This document shows, in pieces, positions 43,815 to 54,723 of a stretch of 64,000 nucleotides of DNA. Origin of the DNA: Aestuariivivens insulae (GTDB lineage Bacteria > Bacteroidota > Bacteroidia > Flavobacteriales > Flavobacteriaceae). A model generated the notes under the pieces. That model was given only the letters and a program-made list of their open reading frames with translations, made no database searches and had not been told where the DNA came from. The translations under genes were made by a program, and so were the position numbers. Location of the stretch: assembly GCF_022662195.1 (NCBI RefSeq), contig NZ_JAKMCS010000004.1:278134-342133 (forward strand), written 5' to 3'. Each line of letters starts with the position of its first letter. Positions within the stretch are counted from its first letter, which is position 1.

Positions 43815-46800
43815 ATGAAAAAAAACCAACACTTTTTTTCAGGAATCCCTATTCTTCGGATTATGAAAATTTATTTAATCTTACTTTGCGTTACACTTAC
43901 AAAAATCTTTGCAAGTGAAGCTTATTCACAGAGTATAACCTTAAATGCAGAAAACACAAGAATTAAAAAAATTCTTGCAGAAATTGAACAAAAAAGCGAG
44001 TTTAGCTTCTTTTACAACAGTAGTATTGTTAACGTTGGCTTAAAAAAGTCTCTGGCAGTTGAAGACGTAGAAATTAATGATGCCCTAAGGCAGTTGTTTG
44101 AAGATACGAACATAGATTTTAGTTTTCTAAGAAATCAAATCATATTATTTCCTAAGGATAGGCCAGAATTAAAATTAAAAATAGAGAATCTATTTAAGGA
44201 AAGGGAAGCCAATATTACATCTTCCCTATCTCCAACAAAGGTTAAAGAGTACCTTCATTCTGTACTGCAAACCAGTGTTAGTGGACAAGTTGTTGATGCT
44301 AATGGGAACCCCCTGCCAGGGGTGACCATATTGGTTAAAGGTACATCAAAAGGAGCTACCACAGATTTTGATGGGAACTATTCAATTAGTGCCAATAGCC
44401 CAGATGATATTTTAGTGTTTTCATACGTGGGTTTTGCCACACAAGAAGTTTCTATAAATGATAGGGCTATAATAAATGTAACCATGTCCGAGAGCACTTC
44501 AGAACTTGATGAGGTTGTAATTATAGGATATGGAACTCAGAAAAAGGTTAACCTTACAGGATCTGTTGCGACCATAAAGTCCGATGAAATTGTAAAAAAC
44601 AGCACATCAAATATTAGTAGTGCTTTATCTGGAAGGTTAGCAGGTGTTATAACCATACAAAGTTCTGGGGAACCAGGCAGTGATGCAGCAAGCATTAGGG
44701 TAAGGGGGCTTAGTTCATTAAATTCAAATTCACCATTGATTTTGGTTGATGGTATTCCCAGGTCCTTAAATAATATTAACTCCAATGATATTGAAAATAT
44801 AAGTGTGCTTAAAGATGCAGCTGCAGCGGCTATCTATGGTATGCGGGCAGCTAATGGTGTTATATTGATTACAACAAAAAGAGGGAAAGGAAAAACCAGC
44901 TTTAATGTAAACATATATTCTGGTGTACAAAAGCCTACTAGAATGCCGAATTTTTTAGATTCCTATGATTATGCGACACTTTTAAACGAGGCCAATGCTA
45001 ATGATGGGGTTGCTGCGGCATATACCGATGAAGATTTGCAAAAATTCAGGGATGGCTCTAGCCCGGACACACACCCCAATACAGACTGGATTGATGAAGT
45101 GTTAGATTCATCTTCCTCTATGCATTCCATAGATATCTCTGCCAGTGGTAGTAATACAGAGAATACTATAAAATATTTTACCTCTTTAGGCTACCTATAT
45201 CAAGATGCCATTTATGATAACAATAATTACGATCGTTTTAATTTCAGATCAAATCTTGATATAGATATTAATGAAAATATGTTATTACAGGCCAATTTTT
45301 CGGGAGCTGTGGAAAACAGAAAACGCCCAGGAATAAGCGCCGGAACATTATTTTCAAATCTTATGAGAACCCCTCCAACAGAAGTTAATCGATACTCAAA
45401 TGGAGGCTATTCCATATTTGCACTAGAACCATCTATTAATAGTGGTGGTTATCGAGAAGAAGAAGATTTTGATTTTCAATCAAAAATAGCCTTGAATATT
45501 AAATTTCCATTTTTAGAAGGGTTAAGCCTTATAACACAAGTGGCTTATGATCGTTCGGCTGGTGGAAATAATAATAATAGGGATAATTTCACGGGCAGTG
45601 TTACCTCATTTACGGTGCCGAAGACTTATACAGTATTTAATCCTAGTACAGGGGAATTTTCTTTGAGTACGCCTGGTGACAGAGGGGAAACCGCTAGTTT
45701 GTCCGAATCGAGAGCAAAAGGATACCAGTTAACAACAGAAGCTATATTGAATTATTCTAAAACGATTAATAAGCATGATTTTGGTGCAAAATTCGTTTAT
45801 TCAAGAACAGAATCAGAATATAGTATTTTGTCTTCTGGGATTAGTAATTTAACGGGAACGTCAACACCTTTATTTGTAGCAGGAGATGCCGAAACCAGGT
45901 CAATTTCTAATGGTACATTTAAAACGGCTATTTTAGGTTATGCAGGGCGTTTTACTTACGGTTATGATAATAAATACTTATTGGAGTTTAATGGAAGATA
46001 CGATGGTTCCTATAAATTTAGTAAAGCCTCTAGATTTGGGTTCTTCCCTTCATATTCATTGGCATGGAGAGCATCTGAAGAAAAATTTCTACAAGATTCT
46101 GAAACCATTAGCAATTTAAAATTAAGATTCTCTTATGGGGAACTTGGAAGTGATTCAGGTGTAGGTGCTTTTAGGTATTTAGAGTTTTTTGGATTTGGAG
46201 GACCTTTCGTCGATGATTCTAGTGTTGCTCAAACCATTAGCAGTAGTGGGTTGGCCGATCCTGGAACCACTTGGGAAAAAGCAAAGACTTATAATTTAGG
46301 TTTGGAATTGGGACTATGGAATAATGCACTATCTATAGAAGCTGATGTTTATGCTAAAAGAACCACAGATATTTTAACAACGAGATCTTTACAGGTTCCC
46401 AGCACTTTTGGAGCATCGTTACCTTATGAAAATATTGGCGTTGTAGATAATAAAGGGTTTGAGATTATTATAAACCATACGGGGCAAGGTAAAGATTTTG
46501 ACTACTTTACCAACTTTAATTTTGGTTATGCGACAAATAAGGTTGTTGATATAGCCGAAGCCGAAGATGTAGACCCTTTAAGAAGGCTTACAGGAAGGCA
46601 AATAAGAGCCCAATCTAGAATTGGGTTCATAGCTGAAGGCTTGTTTTTGACCCAACAAGAGATAGACGATTTAAATGCTGCTGCTCCAGATGGAGTTTAC
46701 CAAACCCAAAACCCGCAACCAGGAGATATTAAATATGCCGACCTTAATGGAGACGGTAAAGTAGATAATGATGATAGAACATTTATTGGAAAAATTGATG

Positions 46801-47291
46801 TTCCTGAGATTACTTTTGGTTTAAATCTAGGTTTTAATTACAAACAATTTGACTTTTCTGCATTATTTCAAGGTGCTGCTAATTTTGATATGTACTTATC
46901 CCAAGAATCTGCCTGGGCATTCTTTAATGGAGGAAAAGTGTTTGGAAGACATTTAGATCGTGCTCAAATTGGCACCGATGGCAATGTAATTAATTCCAAT
47001 GCCAGTTATCCAAGATTAACTTTAATTAATAATGCTGTAAACGAACGTTTTTCATCGTACTGGTTAGTGCCGGGAGACTATATTCGTTTTAAGAATGTTG
47101 AAATTGGTTATAATTTCCCTCAAGGTGTATTGGATAAATTAGGCATAAACAAATTACGTGTTTACCTTAATGGAAGGAACTTAGCGACTTGGTCAAAAAT
47201 TAAACATTTAGATCCAGAGAATCCTCAGGCTAGAGGTTGGTTTTACCCCCAACAAAAGGTTTATAATCTAGGCGTTAATCTACAATTCTAA
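43815..47291 (+). CDS. SusC/RagA family TonB-linked outer membrane protein with STN domain
   Basis: 1158 residues. Long signal region, then an STN (secretin/TonB short N-terminal) domain at about 38-110 ('ITLNAENTRIKKILAEIEQK'), CarboxypepD_reg-like domain ('VSGQVVDANGNPLPGVTILV'), plug with 'ESTSELDEVVIIGYGTQKK' (SusC signature) and 'GMRAANGVILITTKRG', then barrel. The STN domain fits signalling through the adjacent FecR. Forms the outer-membrane import complex with SusD eleven bases downstream. Confidence 0.96.
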   Translation: MKKNQHFFSGIPILRIMKIYLILLCVTLTKIFASEAYSQSITLNAENTRIKKILAEIEQKSEFSFFYNSSIVNVGLKKSLAVEDVEINDALRQLFEDTNIDFSFLRNQIILFPKDRPELKLKIENLFKEREANITSSLSPTKVKEYLHSVLQTSVSGQVVDANGNPLPGVTILVKGTSKGATTDFDGNYSISANSPDDILVFSYVGFATQEVSINDRAIINVTMSESTSELDEVVIIGYGTQKKVNLTGSVATIKSDEIVKNSTSNISSALSGRLAGVITIQSSGEPGSDAASIRVRGLSSLNSNSPLILVDGIPRSLNNINSNDIENISVLKDAAAAAIYGMRAANGVILITTKRGKGKTSFNVNIYSGVQKPTRMPNFLDSYDYATLLNEANANDGVAAAYTDEDLQKFRDGSSPDTHPNTDWIDEVLDSSSSMHSIDISASGSNTENTIKYFTSLGYLYQDAIYDNNNYDRFNFRSNLDIDINENMLLQANFSGAVENRKRPGISAGTLFSNLMRTPPTEVNRYSNGGYSIFALEPSINSGGYREEEDFDFQSKIALNIKFPFLEGLSLITQVAYDRSAGGNNNNRDNFTGSVTSFTVPKTYTVFNPSTGEFSLSTPGDRGETASLSESRAKGYQLTTEAILNYSKTINKHDFGAKFVYSRTESEYSILSSGISNLTGTSTPLFVAGDAETRSISNGTFKTAILGYAGRFTYGYDNKYLLEFNGRYDGSYKFSKASRFGFFPSYSLAWRASEEKFLQDSETISNLKLRFSYGELGSDSGVGAFRYLEFFGFGGPFVDDSSVAQTISSSGLADPGTTWEKAKTYNLGLELGLWNNALSIEADVYAKRTTDILTTRSLQVPSTFGASLPYENIGVVDNKGFEIIINHTGQGKDFDYFTNFNFGYATNKVVDIAEAEDVDPLRRLTGRQIRAQSRIGFIAEGLFLTQQEIDDLNAAAPDGVYQTQNPQPGDIKYADLNGDGKVDNDDRTFIGKIDVPEITFGLNLGFNYKQFDFSALFQGAANFDMYLSQESAWAFFNGGKVFGRHLDRAQIGTDGNVINSNASYPRLTLINNAVNERFSSYWLVPGDYIRFKNVEIGYNFPQGVLDKLGINKLRVYLNGRNLATWSKIKHLDPENPQARGWFYPQQKVYNLGVNLQF

Positions 47292-47301
47292 AAAAAATAT
47301 C

Positions 47302-48876
47302 ATGAAAAATATAAAATTATTATTTTATATAGGGTCATTTGCTTTATTACAATTTTCTTGTACAAGTGATTCTATTGAGATTGAACCTCAAGGAGCTATT
47401 TCGTCTGATGTAGTGTTTACAGACCCTGCTTTTGCAGAAACATATTTAAATGCGGTTTATAATGGTGTGCCTCATGGATGGGGAGCTCCTGGTGGATGGT
47501 ATATGCTTGATGCCGCTACAGATGATGCCGAAAACGCATATACGTGGCCAGCTTCAAATACACGATTTAATACAGCCAATATAACTGCAAATAATTCGCC
47601 TTTTAATGGATTATGGGGAAACGCTTATTTTCAAATAAGACGGTTAAATAACTTTATTCAAAATTATGATCAATTAGAAGGTAAAGAGGAAGTAAAGAAT
47701 CGATTAAAAGGAGAGGCTCATTTTTTAAGAGGTTATTATTACACATTACTATTAAGAACTTATGGAGGAGTACCTCTAATAGCCATTCCACAAGAGTTAA
47801 GTGATGATTTGCTTGTTTCAAGAGACACAGCCGAGGAGACTTTAAATTTTATTGTTTCTGAATATGATACTGCTGCAAGTTTTTTTGAAAATGCGGAGTC
47901 TGCCACTTCTACAAGAGGATCTTGGGATGCTGCTATGGCCATGAAAGGGCGTGTACTTTTATATGAGGGCAAATTTTCAGAATCTGCTGCGGCATCAAAA
48001 TTAGTTATAGATAATACTTCTCGTGATTTGGATGCCGACTATCAAAGTGTTTTTGTAAACGATGGCGCATCAGAAGTTATTTTTGATACCCAGTTTAGTG
48101 ACCCAGATAAAGGACATTGGGGAAACCTGTTTAACACACCTAAGTCGACCAGCTCTGTGAGTGGTTGGGGAGGTACCTGTCCCACTCAAAATCTTGTAGA
48201 TCAATATGAAATGAAGGATACCGGATTATTGCCTACTGAAGCAGGATCTGGTTATGACCCAAATAACCCATATGATGGTAGGGATCCTCGATTTGAAGCT
48301 TCAATTCTTTATGAAGGCTCTGTCTGGAAAGAAGTTACCTGGGAATTTAGGCCTGGTGGTCATGCTGGAATACAGACAAGTGGTGATTGGACCAGAACAG
48401 GTTATGCCATGAAAAAAATGATCCAGGAAGATAGAAACCATAATGATGCCAGTACACAACATTGGATTCATATCAGATTGGCCGAAGTATATCTTAACTA
48501 TGCAGAAGCTTTAATTGAATCTGGTTCCAATTTGGATTTGGCCGTAGATGCTATAAATACAGTAAGGGATAGGGTAGGTATGCCGCCTATAGCTGTTGGA
48601 AGCCAATCTGAATTACGAATAAAGGTTAGACATGAGCGTAGAATAGAATTAGCTTTTGAAGAACATCGCTTTTGGGACATAAGACGTTGGGGAATTGCTG
48701 GAACTCCAGAAGTGCTGACCATCTATAGGGTAGATATGGATACCGATGGAAATCTTATAGATGACGGGAAAGAGATTTGGGAGACCAGAAATTGGGACAA
48801 TGCAAACGTTAAACTTCCAATCCCTCAAGGTGAAATTGATAAGAATTCAAATTTAACTCAAAATTCGGGGTATTAA
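47302..48876 (+). CDS. SusD/RagB family nutrient-binding lipoprotein
   Basis: 524 residues with lipobox 'LLQFSCTSDSIEIEPQG' and SusD hallmarks: 'FTDPAFAETYLNAVYNG', 'GEAHFLRGYYYTLLLRTYGGVPL', and the C-terminal 'LNYAEALIES', 'IRHERRIELAFEEHRFWDIRRWG'-type region. It is the surface lid of the SusC channel and binds the substrate. No glycoside hydrolase is adjacent, so the substrate may not be a polysaccharide. Confidence 0.96.
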   Translation: MKNIKLLFYIGSFALLQFSCTSDSIEIEPQGAISSDVVFTDPAFAETYLNAVYNGVPHGWGAPGGWYMLDAATDDAENAYTWPASNTRFNTANITANNSPFNGLWGNAYFQIRRLNNFIQNYDQLEGKEEVKNRLKGEAHFLRGYYYTLLLRTYGGVPLIAIPQELSDDLLVSRDTAEETLNFIVSEYDTAASFFENAESATSTRGSWDAAMAMKGRVLLYEGKFSESAAASKLVIDNTSRDLDADYQSVFVNDGASEVIFDTQFSDPDKGHWGNLFNTPKSTSSVSGWGGTCPTQNLVDQYEMKDTGLLPTEAGSGYDPNNPYDGRDPRFEASILYEGSVWKEVTWEFRPGGHAGIQTSGDWTRTGYAMKKMIQEDRNHNDASTQHWIHIRLAEVYLNYAEALIESGSNLDLAVDAINTVRDRVGMPPIAVGSQSELRIKVRHERRIELAFEEHRFWDIRRWGIAGTPEVLTIYRVDMDTDGNLIDDGKEIWETRNWDNANVKLPIPQGEIDKNSNLTQNSGY

Positions 48877-48930
48877 TTATCACTACCTTTTCAGAATAGA
48901 GTTTATTTTGAGGTAATTTTTGTAGTTTAC

Positions 48931-48991
48931 AGAGGCGGTCTAAAAAGTGTCATTCCGAATGATAAGAGAAATCACTTTTTAGGCAGCCTCT
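48931..48991 (+). terminator. Hairpin between susD and the FG-GAP gene
   Basis: 19-base arms (48931-48949 and 48973-48991, starting AGAGGC and ending GCCTCT) with two mismatches, followed by TTTTT. The arms and the CATTCCGAATGA loop resemble flavobacterial intergenic repeats. Probable partial terminator lowering expression of the large downstream gene. Confidence 0.7.
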
Positions 48992-49013
48992 TTTTCAAAT
49001 AGAAAATCGACAA

Positions 49014-52000
49014 ATGAAAACAGTAACAATTTACATTATAGCTTTATTATTTGTGCTAAATGCTTGTAAAAAGGATAGTGCTATTCAGAAACCACAAGAC
49101 CAGCTGGTAGCTGAAGACAAAAATGATTTGTTTACAGTTCTCCCTCCTGAGAGAACAGGTATTTTCTTTTTAAATGAGCTTAAGGAAAACCTAAGTAATA
49201 ATGGCCTGTATTACGAGTACTATTATAATGGAGGAGGTGTTGCTGTGGCCGATTTTAATAATGATGATTTAATAGATATCTATTTTGTAAACAGTACTAA
49301 GTCCAACGCATTGTATTTGAATTTGGGTGACATGAAATTTAGAAATGTTACGAGAACGGCCAATGCTGGGGGTGGATACGGTTTTGGAACGGGTGTTACT
49401 TTGGTTGACATAAATAATGATGGGTTAATGGATATTTATTATTGTAAGTCTGGAAAGATAAATGATAAAGACCATAGAAGAAATGAGTTGCTGATTAATC
49501 AAGGAGCAAATCAAAGTGGTATCCCGCATTTTGAAAATAAGGCCAGTGATTATGGTTTGGATATTCCAGATTTTACAACGCAAGCTACTTTTTTTGATTA
49601 TGATAAAGATGGAGATCTGGACATGTTTCTGTTAAATCATGGTATCGAAACATACGATGAAAACAATTTGAAAAAATTGATGTCCCAAAAATCGGAGTTC
49701 AGAGGAAATCGATTATATAAAAATAACAATGGAAAATTTGTAGATATTACAGATCAAGCTCAAATAATTAATACAATGATTGGTTATGGGCTGGGAGTGG
49801 CTGTGGCCGATTTAAATAACGACAGTTGGCCAGATGTTTATATAGGGAATGACTTTTCGGAAAAGGACTTTTTATATATCAATAATCAAGATGGTACTTT
49901 TCGGGAAGCCTCATTGGAAGCCTTTAAGCATATTTCTAATTTTTCTATGGGTAATGATATAGCAGATATAAATAACGATGGTCTGTTAGATATCATGGCC
50001 GTGGATATGATGGCAGAGGATAATTATTCCCAGAAAACAAGTATGAGTGGTATGGCCCCAGAGCGATTCTATAGAAACACAAACTTAGGCTTGCACCATC
50101 AATATATGTATAATACATTACAACTCAATAATGGTGTAAATAAAGAGACGAACACCCCTATGTTTTCAGACATAGCCCAAATGTCTGGTGTTTCAAGTAC
50201 CGATTGGAGTTGGGCTCCTCTTTTCTTTGACATGAATAATGATGGATATAAAGATTTATTTATTTCAAATGGTATAAAGGGGGATTTTAGAAATAATGAT
50301 TTTGTTAATTATAGAAAAAAGAAACAAGCCGAGGTTATTAAAAATCAAAAGGTTGATTCAAAGAGTTATATTACCGAAATCTTATCTAAAATGCCAACTC
50401 GTAAAAAGGAGAATTACTTTTATGTGAACAATGGAGATTTAACCTTTAAAAAACTTGATGTCCAACAGGATATTACAAACTCAAACGGTGCTGCTTACGC
50501 CGATTTTGATAATGATGGTGCTATCGACATAGTAGTTAACAACTCATCCGGTAATTCCTTTATTTATAAGAACAATGCAACTTCAAATAACTATTTAAAA
50601 GTAAAACTAAAAGGGTCTAAGCAAAACCTTGGAGCTCTAGGCGCTCGTGTTGAATTGTATTCTAGTTCGGGGCATCAAATCATCGAAAATCATTTTACTA
50701 GAGGGTTTCAGTCTGCTATGGCAGGGGCTGTTCATTTTGGTGTAAAACAAGATGATAAGATTGACAGTTTAAAAGTGTTTTGGAATGATGACACTAGCCA
50801 TTTAGTTAAAAATATTAAACCAAATCAAACCATTACTATTTCTTATCAAGACGAACATAGTATTAATATTAAGCCCCAAAAAACTTCAGAAGGTTTGTTT
50901 ACAGACATTACCAATCAATCTGGAATAAGTTTTAAGCATAAAGAAAATAGTTTTGATGATTTTGAAAAGGAAGTACTCCTGCCTCATAGAATGTCTCGAT
51001 TAGGGCCAGCTCTAGCCGTAGCCGATGTTAATAATGACGGCTTGGATGACTTTTTTATTGGAGGAGCAAAAGACCAAGAAAGTGCTTTATACATTCAAAC
51101 CCAATCGGGGACTTTTAATAAAAACTTGGAAGTATTTGTTAAAGACAGAAAACATGAGGACGTTGGAGCGGTTTTTTTTGATGCCGATAACGATGGTGAC
51201 AAAGATTTATATGTTATTAGTGGAGGTACAGAATTAAGTGTAAATGATAACTATTATTTAGATCGTTTTTATGAAAATAAAGGCAATGGTAGTTTTATTA
51301 AAAATAACTCGGCTATACCTAATATTACCTCAAGTGGATTGCGGGTTTCCACTGCCGATTTTGATAATGACGGGGATATAGATTTGTTTGTTGGTGGTAG
51401 AATAAAGCCTGGTTTTTATGGTCGTCCAGTTAACAGTTACCTGCTGGAAAATGTTTCGGTAGAAGGTAAAATAATGTTTCAGGATGTTACCCAAAAATTG
51501 ATACCCGATTTGGTAGAACATACCATGATTGCTTCTGTTGCTTGGGCAGATATGGATCAAGATGGAGACCAAGATTTGCTTATTGCCAATGAGTGGGGAC
51601 CTATAGAATTATTTGTTAATGATTCTGGGGTCTTTAATGATAGATCTGCAGAATATGGTTTATCCGAGCATGTAGGTTGGTGGAGTGCTATAGAAGTAAA
51701 CGATATAGACAACGATAATGATTTGGATATCATAGCGGGGAACCTAGGCCTAAATTATAAATACAAGGCTAGTTTTGAGAAACCATTTTATTTGTACTTA
51801 AACGATTTTGATGGGAATAATACAGACGATATTGTTTTGGGATACACTCAAGAGAGTCAGGTTTATCCAGTAAGAGGGCGACAATGTTCCTCACAACAAA
51901 TGCCATTTATTAAAAAGAAATTCAAGACTTATAATGATTTTGGTTCGGCAAAAATAGAAGATATTTATGGAGAGAAGCTCAATGAAGGAATAAATTATAA

Positions 52001-52388
52001 AGCCACTTATTTTGCATCTGCTATACTAAAAAATGAAAGTGGAAAATTTGAATTTGAACCGTTTGAAAATAGAGCGCAACTGTCTTCTGTAAATAAAGTT
52101 TTAATAGAAGATTATAATAACGATCAAAATAAGGATATTTTATTATTGGGTAATTTATTTGGTTCTGAAGTTGAAACCCCAAGAAATGATGCCAATTATG
52201 GTTTTTTACTTCTAGGACATAACAATCGAAATAAGCAATTTGGATTTGTTTCTAATGACAAAGCTAACTTATGGGCTAATGGAGACGTTAAAGATGCTGC
52301 TTTTATAGCAGTTGGAGGGCAAAAAGCTATTTTAATTGCTCGAAACAACGATGTATTGTCTTTATTAAAAATCAATCCTAGTAAATAG
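49014..52388 (+). CDS. FG-GAP/VCBS repeat lipoprotein with ASPIC/UnbV domain (CRTAC1-like)
   Basis: 1124 residues. Lipobox 'VLNACKKDSA'. Many FG-GAP repeats with Ca-binding D-x-N-x-D motifs ('VADFNNDDLIDIYF', 'LVDINNDGLMDIYY', 'ADVNNDGLDDFFIGG', 'FDADNDGDKDLYVISGG') forming probably two seven-bladed propellers. The ASPIC/UnbV domain lies between them ('LGALGARVELYSSSGHQIIENHFTRGFQS' region, about 540-600). Such proteins often follow SusCD pairs in Bacteroidota. Likely a surface binding or adhesion component; no enzyme motif seen. Confidence 0.92.
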   Translation: MKTVTIYIIALLFVLNACKKDSAIQKPQDQLVAEDKNDLFTVLPPERTGIFFLNELKENLSNNGLYYEYYYNGGGVAVADFNNDDLIDIYFVNSTKSNALYLNLGDMKFRNVTRTANAGGGYGFGTGVTLVDINNDGLMDIYYCKSGKINDKDHRRNELLINQGANQSGIPHFENKASDYGLDIPDFTTQATFFDYDKDGDLDMFLLNHGIETYDENNLKKLMSQKSEFRGNRLYKNNNGKFVDITDQAQIINTMIGYGLGVAVADLNNDSWPDVYIGNDFSEKDFLYINNQDGTFREASLEAFKHISNFSMGNDIADINNDGLLDIMAVDMMAEDNYSQKTSMSGMAPERFYRNTNLGLHHQYMYNTLQLNNGVNKETNTPMFSDIAQMSGVSSTDWSWAPLFFDMNNDGYKDLFISNGIKGDFRNNDFVNYRKKKQAEVIKNQKVDSKSYITEILSKMPTRKKENYFYVNNGDLTFKKLDVQQDITNSNGAAYADFDNDGAIDIVVNNSSGNSFIYKNNATSNNYLKVKLKGSKQNLGALGARVELYSSSGHQIIENHFTRGFQSAMAGAVHFGVKQDDKIDSLKVFWNDDTSHLVKNIKPNQTITISYQDEHSINIKPQKTSEGLFTDITNQSGISFKHKENSFDDFEKEVLLPHRMSRLGPALAVADVNNDGLDDFFIGGAKDQESALYIQTQSGTFNKNLEVFVKDRKHEDVGAVFFDADNDGDKDLYVISGGTELSVNDNYYLDRFYENKGNGSFIKNNSAIPNITSSGLRVSTADFDNDGDIDLFVGGRIKPGFYGRPVNSYLLENVSVEGKIMFQDVTQKLIPDLVEHTMIASVAWADMDQDGDQDLLIANEWGPIELFVNDSGVFNDRSAEYGLSEHVGWWSAIEVNDIDNDNDLDIIAGNLGLNYKYKASFEKPFYLYLNDFDGNNTDDIVLGYTQESQVYPVRGRQCSSQQMPFIKKKFKTYNDFGSAKIEDIYGEKLNEGINYKATYFASAILKNESGKFEFEPFENRAQLSSVNKVLIEDYNNDQNKDILLLGNLFGSEVETPRNDANYGFLLLGHNNRNKQFGFVSNDKANLWANGDVKDAAFIAVGGQKAILIARNNDVLSLLKINPSK

Positions 52389-52458
52389 GTTCAATATATG
52401 AAGTAATGACTTGTGGTTTGTTTTAAGCTTTAATTATTTTGAATATAATATGAGCTAT

Positions 52459-52596
52459 TTAATGACAACCACAATCATCACCGCTACCACAGGATTTTTT
52501 TGGTTTAGATGATTTCCAAATGAATTTTTTAACCAAAAATAAAAGGGCTAAAACAATACATGTTATTACGAGTATATTTTGGATGATATGGTTCAT
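52459..52596 (-). CDS. FeoB-associated Cys-rich membrane protein
   Basis: 45 residues: 'MNHIIQNILVITCIVLALLF' forms a single TM helix, and the C terminus 'KSCGSGDDCGCH' is a Cys/His cluster. This matches the small FeoB-associated membrane protein family. It begins 27 bases after the feoB stop on the same strand, giving the order feoA-feoB-this gene. Probable metal-binding helper for Fe(II) import. Confidence 0.88.
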   Translation of the reverse strand: MNHIIQNILVITCIVLALLFLVKKFIWKSSKPKKSCGSGDDCGCH

Positions 52597-52623
52597 GTTA
52601 CCTTGGTCGTATATTATTTAGAA

Positions 52624-54723
52624 TTATTTCAATACTTGAAAAGCAATTAAAGCCACGATATAGGCAAAACTACTCATAATGGTAAGTTGCAATACAGGCC
52701 ATTTCCAGCTATTGGTTTCCCGTTTTACTATAGCCAGGGTGCTCATGCATTGCATGGCAAAGGCATAAAATAGCAACAGGGAAATACCCGATGCAAAATT
52801 AAACAGGGGGCCTCCTAAAATGGGGTTTACCTCGCCTGCCATTCTATTTTTTATGGTTTCTTCTTCATCGCTTCCCACACTATAAATGGTGGCCAGTGTG
52901 CCTACAAATACTTCACGCGCGGCAAAACTGCTCACGATGGCGATACCAATTTTCCAGTCGTAACCCAAAGGCCGTATTACGGGTTCTATAGCACGCCCGG
53001 TAATCCCTATAAAAGAGTGTTCCAATTTATGGGAGGCTATTTTTTGCTGTAATTCGTCTTCGTTTAAATTTTGGTTGGCCAATTCAGTTTTAACAATAGT
53101 TTCGGCATTGTTGAAATTCTCATTAGGTCCGTAAGATGCCAAAAACCAAAGAATTATAGAAATGGCTAGAATTATCTTACCGGCACCAAACACAAAGGAC
53201 TTGGTTTTTTCAACTACAGCTAAGGCTACATTTTTAAAAAGCGGGAGCTTGTAATTGGGCATCTCTACCACAAAAAAGCTGCGGCTTTTAATTTTTAGTA
53301 TTTTATTAAGAATATAGGCCGAAAGTACCGCTGTTCCAAACCCTATTAAATACAATAACATTAATGTTAAGGCTTGATAGCCCAAACCAAAAAAACGACC
53401 TTCAGGAATGACCAACGCAATAATGATGAGGTAAACGGGAAGCCTTGCAGAACAGGTGGTAAATGGTGTTACCAAAATAGTAATTAGGCGTTCTTTCCAA
53501 CTTTCAATATTTCGTGTTGCCATTATAGCAGGAATGGCACATGCAGTACCGGAAATTAGGGGTACGACACTTTTTCCGCTTAATCCAAAACGACGCATAA
53601 CGCGGTCCATTAAAAACACCACACGGCTCATATAACCACTTTCTTCTAAAACCGAAATGAACAGAAATAGAAAAGCGATTTGTGGAATAAATATAACGAT
53701 TCCACCAAGTCCTGGTATTATACCTTCTGCCAATAAGTTGGTAAAGGCCCCTTGTGGCAATTGGTTTTTGGTCCATTCGCTTAATGAAGCAAAAGCACTG
53801 TCTATAAAATCCATGGGTACACTGGACCAATCGTATATGGCTTGGAAAATGGTCAGTAGAATAATGCCAAAAATGAGATAGCCCCAAACTTTATGGGTAA
53901 TGATCCTGTCCAGTTTAATGCGTAGGTCTTTAGCGTTTTCTAAATCGATCGTCTGGCCTACTTTTAGAACGTCGTTTATAAATTGGTAACGTTTTATGGT
54001 TTCTTTTTGTTGGAGTCGTTTTAAATCGGCTTTACTTTTGGTTTTAAAAGAAGTAACATCCTCAATTTCCTTTCGGTCGGTTTTTCCAAAGTTAACATCT
54101 TGTGTTATCACTAACCATAACTTATAGAGTAATTGGTTAGGGAAGGCTTTACGTAAATTGTCAAAATATGTTTTGTCAATTTCTGAAGCATTTAAGCAAG
54201 GCGTTATTGAAATATCCTTGTAATTGGCAATGAGTTCTTTTAGGTTGTCTATGCCTTCTTTTTTTCTGGTGCTTACTAAGGCTATTTTTGTATTAAGGCG
54301 TTCTTCTAGATAACCAATGTTTAGGGAAATGCCCTTGTAGTCCATTCTATCGGCCATGTTAATGACCAAAATGGTAGGGATTTCCAAATCCTTAATTTGG
54401 GTAAAAAGTAAGAGGTTGCGTTTTAAATTTTCAACATCGCTAACTACAACCGCAACATCGGGAAAATCCTTGTCATTTTTATTGAGCAATAACTCAATAA
54501 CGACGTTCTCGTCAAGTGATGAGGCATTTAAGCTGTATGTTCCAGGTAAATCAATTATATGGGCTTTAACACCTCGTGGCAATTTGCAGATGCCTTCCTT
54601 TTTTTCAACCGTTATGCCGGGATAGTTGCCCACCTTTTGGTTTAAACCGGTAAGTGCATTAAAAACTGATGTTTTTCCTGTATTGGGGTTCCCAATTAAA
54701 GCGACATTTATTTGTTTACCCAT
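52624..54723 (-). CDS. feoB: Ferrous iron transporter FeoB
   Basis: 699 residues. N-terminal G domain with 'GNPNTGKTSVFNALTG' (G1), 'DLPGTYSL' (G3) and 'NMADRMD' (G4), a GDI-like helical region, then the membrane domain with two Gate segments ('IPGLGGIVIFIPQIAFLFLFI', 'LISGTACAIPAIMATRNI') and FeoB core. Imports Fe2+ across the inner membrane. Overlaps feoA by eight bases. Confidence 0.97.
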   Translation of the reverse strand: MGKQINVALIGNPNTGKTSVFNALTGLNQKVGNYPGITVEKKEGICKLPRGVKAHIIDLPGTYSLNASSLDENVVIELLLNKNDKDFPDVAVVVSDVENLKRNLLLFTQIKDLEIPTILVINMADRMDYKGISLNIGYLEERLNTKIALVSTRKKEGIDNLKELIANYKDISITPCLNASEIDKTYFDNLRKAFPNQLLYKLWLVITQDVNFGKTDRKEIEDVTSFKTKSKADLKRLQQKETIKRYQFINDVLKVGQTIDLENAKDLRIKLDRIITHKVWGYLIFGIILLTIFQAIYDWSSVPMDFIDSAFASLSEWTKNQLPQGAFTNLLAEGIIPGLGGIVIFIPQIAFLFLFISVLEESGYMSRVVFLMDRVMRRFGLSGKSVVPLISGTACAIPAIMATRNIESWKERLITILVTPFTTCSARLPVYLIIIALVIPEGRFFGLGYQALTLMLLYLIGFGTAVLSAYILNKILKIKSRSFFVVEMPNYKLPLFKNVALAVVEKTKSFVFGAGKIILAISIILWFLASYGPNENFNNAETIVKTELANQNLNEDELQQKIASHKLEHSFIGITGRAIEPVIRPLGYDWKIGIAIVSSFAAREVFVGTLATIYSVGSDEEETIKNRMAGEVNPILGGPLFNFASGISLLLFYAFAMQCMSTLAIVKRETNSWKWPVLQLTIMSSFAYIVALIAFQVLK

